The notes under the pieces were generated by a model, which was not told the origin of the DNA, made no database searches, and saw nothing but the letters and a program-made list of their open reading frames with translations. 64,000 nucleotides of DNA, from positions 45,611,363 through 45,675,362 of the forward strand of contig CM036756.1 in NCBI GenBank assembly GCA_020796225.1, written 5' to 3'. The translations under genes and the position numbers were made by a program. This DNA comes from Arion vulgaris (lineage: Eukaryota; Mollusca; Gastropoda; Stylommatophora; Arionidae). Position 1 is the stretch's first letter, and every line of letters begins with the position of its first letter. Positions 34,271 through 44,628 of this stretch are shown one piece after another.

Positions 34271-34616
34271 AACTTAAATGAAACCAAACTGGACCTGGTT
34301 AGAGTCAATTTCATTTCCCCACCACCCAGAGATGCATTTACTAGCCGATGAAGATTATGGCGATCTTGTGGTCGAGTTTGTTCTTCCTATGCCCAGTTTA
34401 TAACAATTGATTTATGTTGTCGTGTTCATTTATACATTTTGTTATCGGCCGTTTGGTCGTATACCTTGAGTTTATAAATGTTTAGTTTATGTATGTGCAT
34501 TATATAATAATAACAGCAGGGTAGACCAGTAAAACTAAATAAAATAATATAAAAACCAGGTTAGATAGTTTGACAAACTATAACAGCATATACTTATTAC
34601 CAGATTAGCTACAACC
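34271..34616. repeat. 350-bp direct repeat, copy 2
   Basis: About 96% identical by eye to 31915-32264, 2.36 kb downstream. The same palindrome lies at 34565-34581. It is followed by a TA run at 34628-34645. Confidence 0.95.
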
Positions 34617-35262
34617 ATATCATACCATATATATATATATATATACTCTGATGTACTAGTGATAGATGGACAAACACGAAAATAAGACAGTATTACAAAA
34701 TATAGTGATAGGCGTAGTAATCAACGACACACAAAGCAAAGAAATTACATGAAATAATAAACAAATACATTTCACGAAGAATGGCAAAATGTTTTTTTTT
34801 TGTTTATGGAAGACAGAGTGATAGCAATGTGACAAACCAGGATGTCAACGACAATATTAACATATCCATATTTGCCATATAGAAAGCCACAACCACTCAT
34901 CTAAATGTGGATGTGAACATCAATCTGCTCACAAAGATATCGCTAACTTATTTTGCACAACTGTAATATCAATCCTTTTTTATGTCTCAGGAACATAGTG
35001 ATCTTACAAAGAATAGCATGTCTAAATTACAGATCAAAACATTAAAAAAGAAATATATTTTATATCGAATGTAGGAAAGAAAGTATACCCTTATGTAAAA
35101 ACCTAACAATAACCAAACACGTTCTTGTGTCAGTACACATGGGAAACAATTTAATTCTTGGCTAACAGAATTGGCTTTACGACACTTCGAGCAGACCCAT
35201 AAACTATAGATGCCCAGTCTATTCCAGCAGGTAACAACCGAAGACAATGTTATTTTTTATCA
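34617..35262. other. Unassigned intronic sequence
   Basis: A TA run at 34628-34645 and otherwise nothing recognised. Confidence 0.35.
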
Positions 35263-35425
35263 ACGGAGAGAAATAGAAAATGTGAACAGTTTTAAATATT
35301 TCGGTTCACTGCTTACACGAGATGGAAATTGAATTAAGGAAATTAAAAGAAAAACAAACTTGGCCTTACAAAAAAAACTAAAACGGTATGGTGAAACTGA
35401 TAAGAAAACAAAGATCAGAATACTA
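35263..35425 (+). mobile_element. RTE-like LINE, part left of the DDE insertion
   Basis: Reads VNSFKYFGSLLTRDGN, then KEIKRKTNLALQKKL and TDKKTKIRI. The reading resumes exactly at 37617 as LRACLFPVATWGCEAW once the 35426-37614 element and one TA are removed, giving the family sequence 'KxRILRACxFPVATxGCE'. Confidence 0.85.
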
Positions 35426-37614
35426 TAGTCTGTCCATTAATTCGTGAGCACGTTTGAAATTGATTTTCTCGAAAACTACCTGTTGGATCTCAGTGATTTT
35501 TTGCATGCAACCTTAGAATATACATGACGCTAAAATAAAGCTAACCAGTAGTTCATAGATGCTACGGATTTAGCACATCGGCGAATTCCTTTGATCTTTT
35601 ATGACAATTGCAAATACGGGGGCTCAAATTTTAGATTTTACAGTATCCCTAGAATTTGTCCATGTCAATTCTATTCATAGGTGTATCTCCATATTGACTT
35701 GATAGGTCAAGTAATTAAGTGTGTTGCCCTTTATGTGCAATCGTGGACTTGGATACAATATGCAACAGTTAGTCCTCTCCTTCGGTCACCATTAGACCCC
35801 AGGGTGTCTTAACTTCACCACAAATTGTATGATGGTAGACGCATTTGGATATGGAAATGTATACGTTGCTATTTCTCAGTCTGTAATCAAAATATGATTT
35901 GTGTCATCCCGAATCTGACGATTCCATGAGGCTGATAATTGTTACTGGCTGGACAAATTGTAATCCATCTCGGTGCCAGTGCTCGTCTTCCTCTCGGAGC
36001 ACATGTTCAACACACTTCTTCCAGAACTGCATGTCTATCATTGAGAGGGACTCACGTGTCAGAACTTCAACATCACACATTTTAAACTTCCTGTTCTGTT
36101 CGGCAACTTGCCATTTTACTTTAGCTCAGACAAGCTCTATCGGATTGAGGTGATCATGATATGGAGGTAGTCGCAAAGACGTGTGGCCGTATTCCGCAAT
36201 GATTTTGTCAATATGAAACACCTTTGTCTTATTTGTCATCCTCACCAGGTGCAACAACTCGGTTTCAAATATGTATCATCGAAGCTGACATTTTCCTTAG
36301 CAAGCCAAGTCCTAATTTGATCTTTTGTATTTGATGCAGTTGGTACTTTGTCTTCCGCTGATACTGCGTTGTGATAGGATGCATTATCCATTACCAAGCA
36401 TGATGGTCTGTTTAGAATTGGAAGTAGATCTTTCTCCATCCAGTGCCTGAAAATATGTCCATTCATTTCTGTGTGGTAGTCCCTACCGTCGGTACTTTTG
36501 ATTGGAAAATAAGTCCAGCGCCATGGACAAGACCTTCTTCACTGCTTCCTGCATGTGTTAGTATAATACGCTGGCCTTTGCTGCTTGGTATTTTCTTTTC
36601 TGTTCACCGTCTACTGATTGCCATTCTTTAGCATTGGTGTGGTGAGCATTGACCCAGGATTCGTCCAAATATACAATATCATAGCCTTGCCTCCGCCGCT
36701 CACGGATCTGCCTCAGGTATTTACTTCGGGCAGCAATTAAATGTGGCTTTTCACAAATAATATTCCTGCATCCTATAGTTTTTCTGAAGGTGAAGCCGGC
36801 GGCTTTTACAATTTTTCATAGAGTACTTTTAGAAATGTCTATGCTGTAATCTGATTGCAGTTTTAATTTCAGTTTCCTGAGAGTAACAAGTTGATTTGTC
36901 GCAAACATTTTCAAGAGCTCCTGTCTTATGACATCTATGTCAAAGTCGTCAATTGTTCTTTTCCTTCCTTGCTTGACATTAGTGCACTTTGTGTCCTGTT
37001 TAATCCATCGGGAAATGGATTTTCTATTCAGACCAAGCGCCAGTTGCGTTCGTTTCTCAGGGTTATGAATATCGCAATATAGATGACCCTCTTAGATTCC
37101 CTACGGAAGTGTTGGTATAGTAAAACTGTAACCTTCTGCATTGTTATAAATGTGCACTTCAGACTCATTATGAATGTGATATCAATGTCAGTTTTGATAA
37201 GCCAACAAATATGATACAATAGCTTTATACAAATAGCGAGATACGCCTATAACTATACAACGGTATCCCAATTATAACGTCATATGCTTTCCGCTTTCAA
37301 AGTCGACTGGGTTAGGTGCACAGGAATTCCCGTGAAATTGTTGTATACTCACGATTTTTCAATGTTACCATAATGTATTTTTAGAACAACGCGTCTGTGT
37401 ACCGTAGATCTGTTACTATTGTGTACAATCCGGTGAGGTTGATTTTAATATAACCTGAAGAAGAAATATTTCAAACTACATCAAATTTTCTTGGAAAAAA
37501 TATTTCTCTAGCGTCATGGATATTCTAAGGCTGCTTGCAAAAATCACTGAGATCCAACAGGTAGTTTTCGAGAAAATCAATTTCAAACGTGCTCACGAAT
37601 TAATGGACAGACTA
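35426..37614 (-). mobile_element. IS630/Tc1/mariner-superfamily element, 2189 bp
   Basis: Terminal inverted repeats of about 105 bp start TAGTCTGTCCATTAATTCGT at 35426 and, on the other strand, at 37614. They run through GAAATTGATTTTCTCGAAAA and TCTCAGTGATTTTT. TA lies on both sides (35424-35425 and 37615-37616). Few mismatches separate the two repeats, so the insertion is relatively recent. The transposase is on the minus strand. Confidence 0.93.
35930..37080 (-). pseudogene. DDE transposase of the 2.2-kb element, frameshifted
   Basis: On the minus strand the catalytic blocks appear in order. They are DIVYLDESWVNA (about 36645-36680), CLVMDNASYHN (about 36370-36405) and a PPYHDHLNPIEL block (about 36130-36165). 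A ATKRNWRLV-like piece of the N-terminal region is near 37050. The longest clean frame (36242-36466) carries the second Asp. The distance from the second Asp codon (36386) to the Glu codon (36135) is about 83 codons, far longer than the 34-41 of most Tc1/mariner families. It matches the long-spacing group described as DD82E, to my recollection. Frameshifts and stops occur throughout, so it is not active. Confidence 0.8.
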
Positions 37615-37616
37615 TA

Positions 37617-38040
37617 AGAGCATGCTTATTCCCAGTGGCAACGTGGGGGTGTGAAGCATGGACATTTAGCAAGGCAATGGAAAACCACATATGTGCTTTT
37701 GAATATAAGTGTTACAGAAGAGCCCTCCGTATATCATGGGCAGAGGAGAAGTATTAAATATATCCAGAAAGAACTCAAAATCGAAGAAAACTGGATAATG
37801 CTACAGATAAGAATGAAACAATTGAAGTATTTTGGACATATAGAAAGACACGAATGGTTGGAGAAGATCATTATGGAAGGAGACATCTCGGCAAAGAGAA
37901 GAAGAGGAAGACAAATTAGAAGATGGATTCAGGATGTTACTGATGATTTGAGCATCACGACTGCAGAGGCGGGACGTCTAGCCTATGAGAGAGAAATTCC
38001 GAAGGACTGTTAGCGTAGCAAAGTTCTGCTCAGGATAACC
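37617..38040 (+). mobile_element. RTE-like LINE, part right of the DDE insertion
   Basis: Reads LRACLFPVATWGCEAW, then in a second frame SIKYIQKELKIEENWIMLQI, KYFGHIERHEWLEKIIMEGD, RRRGRQIRRWIQDV and TAEAGRLAYEREIPKD before a stop at 38011. It is the 3' half of the LINE interrupted at 35426, with one frameshift near 37690. Confidence 0.9.
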
Positions 38041-39339
38041 TAATGGACGATGAGCAACAGAAGGTATGCATTTTAATAATTTTGCTTCTCACTTGAGATT
38101 CTTGGTACTTGCGATTTCAAATTCCTGCAGTCAGTTGCTGCTTTATCAGTTGCATTAGCGTCCTGCAGCAGGTGATCATTGAATGACTAGTTTGTTTACC
38201 TTCAATAATAATAATAAAAAAAAATCATAACTATATGAAGATTCTAAGCTGGTATGTTAACCCTTTCATTACCGCAAACATATGTGTTTCCAGAATTGTA
38301 GATTCACATAAGACCCATTGAGGTTTGAGGCGAATAAATGATATTCACTCTTATTGTAACCGTCTGTTTTATACTTTTCAAAGCATGAACTAGAGTCTGA
38401 TACAATTACTGCCCTGGTTAACGAGGCTCCAGTAATTCAACTAAAGACAGCTGTAATTGCCTCAATCTTTGTTCGCATTGTGAGAGTTTTTGTTTTATAA
38501 ACTTCATTCTGCTCACCAACTAAACTGTCGCTGACATGAGCTGATAAATTAAATTCTGTTTTGTCATCACGCTCCATCGTTATATACGTCAATGCTATCT
38601 TCACAATATTTATCACTTTAATTCAAGCATGGTTTTTCCCATTGCACTATGTTCTGTAATTCCTTTCCAGAGTAATGGCATTTTTGTAATTTGACATTTT
38701 CTTTATCAGTATTCAGTGTTTTTTTTTTTTAAAACTATCCCTGCGAATAAACTAGATCTAATATATCGCCTGGTTTTGCTGTCGAAATTGGCAGCTTCAG
38801 CCACATATATTAAGAAACCCCTGTCCCTTCTCTCCCCTGTCGTGAAAGAAAAAAAAGAGCCAGGAGGTCATAGCAACTTTAGACTCATTTATAGAGTTCA
38901 AGAATATATTGCAAAATATTAAAAAGGCTGCGAGCGGCTGTTGGTCTAATGGTCCACAGGGAATTTACCAGAAAATTGTCTTCGAAAGAAGGATTTGACG
39001 GTAGTTTGCTAATTGCAGTGATCAGTTTTTTCGTGTTCATAAGTGTAATATTCTCCTAGTATATTTTGTAATGATGTAAGTAATGACTTTCGCTAACATT
39101 GTTACTGTCCCACTACTCCCTATGTCTGACCGCTATGCTCCATATTGCATGGCTAAATCTGTAGTAGACGATCTGTCGATATCATATGAACATAAATACT
39201 TGAAATAAAATATACTGACGACACCGTGCTATTGTTTATATCATAAATGGGAATAGAAAAATTAATAATTTCAGTTCAAGCGAAAAGTGAAAATCAAAAT
39301 GTGTATCTCGTTGTGAAAGAAACAAACATAACGACACTG
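38041..39339. other. Unassigned intronic sequence
   Basis: Nothing recognised. Confidence 0.4.
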
Positions 39340-39970
39340 ATAAAATAGACAAGTCAACGGGTATATTTATCAGTGGAGAGAAATTGAAGTGAGGGAACAA
39401 TTTTGAATAACTTGACTCATTGATAATATGCAGTGCAGCTTGCTTTGATAAAAAAAAATGAAATCAAACAAGATTTAACATTGATTCACAATAACGTAAA
39501 CAACTTGAAGATATTTATGGAGTCAGTGCAACAAAAATCAGATTACCAAGAGCATGCATGTTCCCAATATCAACATATGAGTGCGAGACCCTGACATTTA
39601 GCAAATCAACTGAGAAACGCTTAAGTGCTTTCGAATAGAAATGTTATAGAAGTTGTGAAAATTACATTGACAGAGACAGGAACAAACAAATCTATCCAAC
39701 AAGAACACAGAATTGAAGAAACTTGGTTGATGAGATTGAAGAAAGTGAAGTATTTTAGATACGTATAGAGCTATGCAGATTTGGAGATTTTAAATATGTA
39801 GGAGATATTCTGGAAAAGCGTAGACGAAGATGGATACAAGATGTGATAGATGACTTGAATATAACAGCAACTTAAATAAGCAGTGTATCTGGTTTATGAT
39901 TATAGACAAATGTCGAAGGACTGTTCAAGTTCTGCACAATGCAGGTTACTGGATGATGATGATTACATGT
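39340..39970 (+). mobile_element. RTE-like LINE 3' end, heavily decayed
   Basis: Blocks TKIRLPRACMFPIST, TFSKSTEKRLSAFE, IEETWLMRLKKVKYF and RRRRWIQDVIDDLNIT can be read with many stops. It ends in GGATGATGATGATTA, the short TGA/GAT repeat tail of this LINE family. Confidence 0.75.
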
Positions 39971-40254
39971 CAATGTTTGATAGAGGTGGTCATGTTATCA
40001 ATAGTGGTTAAGTAGAATCGAACACCTCCATGTACATCGTTTACAAGCGCATTCAAAGTGATCATAAATGGCCACAACTCGATCACTAGATTCTAGTGGA
40101 TGGAACTGGTGGATAGAACCAACTAAACACACGTGGAACAAGCTAGTGAAAAATTGCTGTTGTTGGGTCTGCAGGACAATCCCCCCTCCTAAAAAAATAG
40201 ATGAATACAAAACGAATGGAGAGAGTTGTGAACATATGGAAAGAAGATCAATAA
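39971..40254. other. Unassigned intronic sequence
   Basis: Nothing recognised. Confidence 0.35.
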
Positions 40255-40720
40255 TGAAATATATATCTCTCTCTCTTCTTTGCTTTATCCGGGTTGGGGC
40301 ATAGGCCTCAACCAACTCATGCCAAGTCTTCCTATCTCTAGCTATCTCCTGCAGCTCCTCCAGCTCTTCTTTATATTGTTGATCTCCGCCTCCAAATCTC
40401 GTCTCCATGTATTTCTCGGCCTCCCCTTCTTTCGCTGTCCCTGCGGGTTCCAGGCAAGGACCCTTCTTGTTATATTCCCTCCGGTTTTCGCAAAGTGTGT
40501 CCTATCCAGCGCCAGCGTCTTTTTAAACCTGTTCGTTCACTGGAATCTGTCTTGTTCTCTCCATAAGTTCCTCATTTGTGACCCTATCATACCATCTTAT
40601 TCCTCTATTCTGCGCAGACACCAGTTGATGAATGTTTGCAATTTATGCGCTATTGTTTTAGTTGTTCTCCATGTTTCTGACCCATACAGTAGAACTGCTT
40701 TAACAATGAAATATCTAGAG
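40255..40720 (-). mobile_element. RTE-like LINE 3' end, minus strand
   Basis: Minus-strand frames read ETWRTTKTIAHKLQTFINWC, GQRKKGRPRNTWRRDLEAE and QYKEELEELQEIARDRKTWH followed by ELVEAYAPTRIK. This is the same family as 22690-23722, ending with the 'WHELVEAYAPT' tail. Frameshifts are present. Confidence 0.8.
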
Positions 40721-40787
40721 AGGATTAAACAAGACAATGATATATATTATGGATCTACAGAAGATATATACGTAAGATATACCTTCT

Positions 40788-41205
40788 TGTTTCTTCTTTT
40801 GTCGTCACACTGCTACCGGGTTGTTGCCCAGTGTCGTGGGTTTCTGTTTTTGTCTTGTGCTGTTCTGGTGGCTTGGGTGATTGTTATCTTTGCTCTTTGA
40901 CAGGATTCTGCTACGCCATCTAACCATCTTTCCGTGGTCTTCCTCTCGCCTTCTTCCTTGATGTTATGTTATAGAAGTATCTGTATACTGTGGAGTTTTG
41001 ATGCATTCTTATTAAGTGGCCAAACCTCTTCATTCTTTGTTTCTCAATGTAATTCAAGCAAGGTTATATGCCAACTTTCTTTCTTATGCTGATGTTGGTG
41101 ACGCTGTCTTTTCTGGTGTTGGTAACTTTTCGCAGGTAGCGCATTTCACATGTAGTTATTTTTTGTGACTGCGCTTTGATCATTGTCCATGTTTGTCTCT
41201 AGTAA
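40788..41205 (-). mobile_element. GAA-tailed LINE 3' end, copy 1 (minus)
   Basis: Reverse-complement homologue of about 41515-41927. It has the GAA tail at the left (TTCTTCTTTTGTCGTCACAC) and the KQRMKRFGHLIR coding block on the minus strand. It forms one arm of an inverted pair with copy 2. Confidence 0.85.
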
Positions 41206-41230
41206 CATAAACTAAAATATAACTAAAATT

Positions 41231-41927
41231 ATGAAAATCAACAACACTAAAACAGAAATAATGAATATGGGAAGAATACATAATAATCTAGACATCCATG
41301 TTAATGGCACTAAAATAAACCAAGTGAAAGAATTCAAATACTTAGGAAGCATATTCACAGAAGACGGAAGACTAGATAGAGAGATAGAGGCTAGAGTGAA
41401 AAAGCAAATTCTGTAACCTACCAGCTAGCCCCATTGTTAAGGCACCCAAAATTTCACAGGCAGCTAAGCAACAGATGATCAACAGCATTTTTATACCTAC
41501 TTTGTGTTACCAGAGCCAAACATGGACATTGAGCAAAGCGCAGTCACAAAAATAACTACATGTGAAATGCGTTGCCTGCGAAAAGTTACCAACAACACAA
41601 GAAAAGACAGAATCACCAACATCGGCATAAGAAAGAAAGTTGGCACAAAACCGTGCTTGAATTACATAGAGAAACAAAGAATGAAGTGGTTTGGCCACTT
41701 AATAAGAATACATCCAAACTCCACAGTATACAGTCATCTACAACAGAACATCGGGAAAGAAGGCAAGAGGAAGACCACGGAAAAGATGGTTAGATGGCGT
41801 AGCATAATCCTGTGAAAGAACAAAAATAACAATCACACAAGCCACCAGAGCAGCGCAAGAGAAAAACAGAAAACCATGACACTGGGCAACAACGCGGTAG
41901 CAGTGTGACGACAAAAGAAGAAGAAAG
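41231..41927 (+). mobile_element. GAA-tailed LINE 3' end, copy 2, with perfect 12-bp target duplication
   Basis: The + strand reads MKINNTKTEIMNMGR, INQVKEFKYLGSIFTEDGRL, REIEARVKKQ, MRCLRKVTNNTRKDRI and KQRMKWFGHLIRI, then ends in GAAGAAGAAAG. It is flanked by ATAACTAAAATT at 41219-41230 and 41928-41939. It is a 697-bp 5'-truncated LINE insertion. One frameshift lies at about 41400-41500. Confidence 0.92.
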
Positions 41928-41939
41928 ATAACTAAAATT

Positions 41940-42300
41940 GTAAAAGACATATGCATGCAAGGATCTTACTATCTTGATAGGAGATTTTAATGCAAAAATA
42001 GTTAGGGACAACTGTGGTTTCGAGGAAACTATGGGCAGACATGGACTGGGGGAGATAAATGAATTCATCAATAGCTGCCTGCGCAGGATACTCCATCTGC
42101 AATGGTATGACATGACTACAAACAGGGAGCTCTTGGATAGAACATGACTACGACAGGTGGAACAAGAGATAAGGAGCAGAAGGTGGCGATGGATAGGACA
42201 CACACTGAGGAAACCCCTAACAGCATCACAAGACAGGCTCTCCGATGGAACCCCCAGGGCAATAGAGATGCGATACTTTGTGGTCATGAAACTTGGACAG
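41940..42300 (+). mobile_element. RTE-like LINE with endonuclease fused to the C-terminus
   Basis: First comes an endonuclease block (LTILIGDFNAKIVRDNCGFE then TMGRHGLGEINEF, about 41967-42068). Directly after it come SCLRRILHLQWYD and EIRSRRWRWIGHTLRKPL, the far C-terminal block. The whole reverse transcriptase (roughly 2 kb in relatives) is missing between them. The copy-2 insertion lies immediately upstream, in this element's 5' part or flank. Confidence 0.75.
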
Positions 42301-42960
42301 ATTATTCCTGCAGAAATGTGTAGGTCAACGCCACAATTTTCAACTTTGTTTACATGTTTTCTTTACCGTGTTATGTGATAGTTTTGTTGATTAAACAATG
42401 TATACATTTCATAGCATGCTCAATCAGTCATTTAACTAGGTAATTGGTCATGCGTGCGGAACAATTGCGTCAATGCAAGAATCGAATGACAATTTGTTTG
42501 CTTATCTAAACACACGAGACAAATTTAGTTTGTATCCTCAACGCGTGTTTAAATCAGTGCCATTGAAAAGTCTTACGAAAAGTGCTCTTCATTTTCTTGT
42601 CTGTCTTTTCTCCAATCCTGTTCTTTTTCCAATCCAATTCTTTTATCACAGTGCCAGGATAAGAAGAGATTTATAGAACGGGCTTCTCTGTGCGCTACAC
42701 AAACAGTGCCCCTCACGCCTCTGTTATCTATAAGTCCACCCTTTGCGCACTCATCCAAAGTCAAATTAATTAAAAGATGCGATTTGCGAACGATAGTAAT
42801 ACATACATCCCGCCAAGTTTGTGACTAAATCCACAATAGATAAGTATTTTGTGACTAATAACAATTTTTTTTCTAACATGCAAACATTAGTTTCTGTCTG
42901 ATGTTTTCTTTAAAATAAAATCAAATATCTCGTTTTCGTACTATCATGTATATTAGTGCA
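42301..42960. other. Unassigned intronic sequence
   Basis: Nothing recognised. Confidence 0.35.
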
Positions 42961-42964
42961 TATA

Positions 42965-43160
42965 GTGTTAGGTCCGTATTTTTCTTTGAACTACAGCACA
43001 CGATGGATGATGTGCTTACCTTTACTTCCCAATCTTTCTCTGGTACCTAACTGGGTCGACCTGGGAGCCGTTATGGTCGAAGAAATAAATCCGCACGTAA
43101 ATCCAATGAGAAGCTGTGTAGTCAGTCCAGCTAGCATAGTTATAGACGCCATTTATTCCT
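42965..43160 (-). mobile_element. SINE family A copy, minus strand, decayed
   Basis: Contains CACACGATGGATGATGTG, CTGGGTCGACCTGGGAGCCG and AATCCGCACGTAAATC, colinear with the minus-strand copy at 47900-48125 and, inverted, with 2774-3049. The tRNA-like head is damaged. Confidence 0.65.
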
Positions 43161-43432
43161 TCCCCGTTAATTACAAACGGAAAGTCTAGTGCAATTAGGG
43201 AATAGGAGAAGGCTGAACAATATATTCTGTTGAGAAGCTCTTCAATTGGAAGTAAGTCACAATATGGGCTCAACCTGTAAATATAAATAGGCCCAACCTG
43301 TTTCAATAAAGATGGTTCAATTTACAGTGATAATAATTCACTTTAAACTTACGAAGTATGTTTCATTTGCAACACACGAATGAATTTTAAATAAAAAATA
43401 GAGTACACATGTTCTGATAGTACATGCCATAT

Positions 43433-44052
43433 ATTCTTCTTCTTCTTTTGTCGTCACACTGCTACCGGGTTGTTGCCCAGTGTCGTGGTTTTCTGTTTTT
43501 GTCTTGCGCTGTTCTGGTGGCTTGTGTGATTGTTATCTTTGCTCTTTCACAGGATGCTGCCACGCAATCTAACCATCTTTTCCGTGGTCTTCCTCTTGCC
43601 TTCTTTCCTGATGTTCTGTTGTAGAAGACTGTATACTGTGGAGTTTGGATGCATTCTTATTAAGTGGCCAAACCACTTCATTCTTTGTTTCTCTATATAA
43701 TTCAAGCACGGTTTTGTGCCAACTTTCTTTCTTATGCTGATGTTGGTGATTCTGTCTTTTCTTGTGTTGTTGGTAACTTTTCTCAGGCAACGCATTTCAC
43801 ATGTAGTTATTTTTGTGACTGCGCTTTGCTCAATGTCCATGTTTGGCTCTGGTAACACAAAGTAGGTATAAAAATGCTGTTGATCATTTGTTTCTTAGCT
43901 GCCTGTGAAATTTTTGGGTGCCTTAACAATGGGGCTAGCTGGTAGGTTACAGCATTTGCTTTTGTACTCTAGCCTCTATCTCTCTATCTAGTTTTCCGTC
44001 TTCTGTGAATATGCTTCCTAAGTATTTGAATTCTTTCACTTGGTTTATTTTT
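43433..44052 (-). mobile_element. GAA-tailed LINE 3' end, copy 3 (minus), next to exon 2
   Basis: Highly similar to copy 2 in reverse orientation. The GAA tail is TTCTTCTTCTTTTGTCGTCA at the left, and coding blocks MRCLRKVTNNTRKDRI and KQRMKWFGHLIRM lie on the minus strand. It is 5'-truncated at the point corresponding to CACTAAAATAAACCAAG in copy 2. It runs straight into the T tract (44045-44057) that precedes the exon 2 acceptor. Confidence 0.92.
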
Positions 44053-44094
44053 TTTTTCCCCATAATGTAATCATTATTTCTTTTATGTTTGCAG

Positions 44095-44628
44095 TATGCA
44101 GAAATGTGGACATCAGAAGCACACTGGAACAGTTTAGAAGATTGGAGAATTGTACTGTAGTAGAGGGTTTTCTTCACATCTCCTTGATTGAAAGAGCGGT
44201 GAGCGAAGATTATAAAAATGGAGTTTCCAGAGCTGCAGAGATCACTGGATATCTACGGCTTTATCGTGTATATGGACTAAAGACACTACGGCACCTTTTT
44301 CCAAACCTAGCAGTTATCGGTGGTCGTCAGCTCTTCAATAACTATGCTATTGTTGCTTATGAGATGCCGGATATTGAAGAAATAGGATTGGTGAGTCTTC
44401 GAACTATCAGCCGTGGTGGAGTCAGAATTACTAAAAGTAAGAAACTGTGCTATGTTGATACCATAGACTGGGGACGTCTTGGTGTGGACCCTGGAGCGCA
44501 GGACTTCAAAGACAACAAGGATGAGAGCCAGTGTGCTAATTACTGCCCAGAGAATTGCCCTACCACTAGAATCGGAAATCTAGATGCCAAACGTTGTTGG
44601 ACATCACAACATTGTCAACTAGGTCTCA
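44095..44628 (+). CDS. InR: Insulin-like receptor, exon 2 (L1 domain)
   Basis: This exon encodes the first receptor L domain and the beginning of the furin-like cysteine-rich region of an insulin/IGF-receptor-family protein, the extracellular part that binds insulin-like peptides. Family landmarks in order are VCRNVDIR, LENCTVVEG (with an NCT glycosylation site), EITGYLRLYRVYGLKTL, LFPNLAVIGG, LFNNYAIVAYEM, EEIGLVSL, ISRGGVRI, LCYVDTIDW, and the Cys cluster C-x3-C-x3-C with RCWTSQHCQ. The exon is 534 nt, phase 1 at both ends. The acceptor is TTTGCAG|TATGC and the donor is CTCA|GTAAGT. Human INSR exon 2 also carries the L1 domain and closes near CQK. Oddities: the usual VIRG is VIGG, and the usual SFPKL strand is VSRAA. 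The kinase is not in the window, so a decoy-type paralogue cannot be excluded. Confidence 0.92.

Larger units (their letters stand above)
19422..44094 (+). other. Intron 1 of the insulin-like receptor gene
   Basis: 24,673 bp, phase 1, GTAAGT donor and TTTTATGTTTGCAG acceptor. It is filled with the mobile elements and arrays listed separately. I saw no additional receptor exon in it. Family members commonly have a very long first intron at this position. Confidence 0.75.

Noticed and set aside
31915..34616. LTR retrotransposon bounded by 350-bp LTRs
   Set aside because: No TG...CA ends, no primer-binding or polypurine site, no gag/pol remnants and no matching target duplication in the flanks.
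40280..40900. 206-codon + strand frame
   Set aside because: Antisense shadow of two minus-strand LINE 3' ends; the minus strand shows real RT C-terminal motifs.
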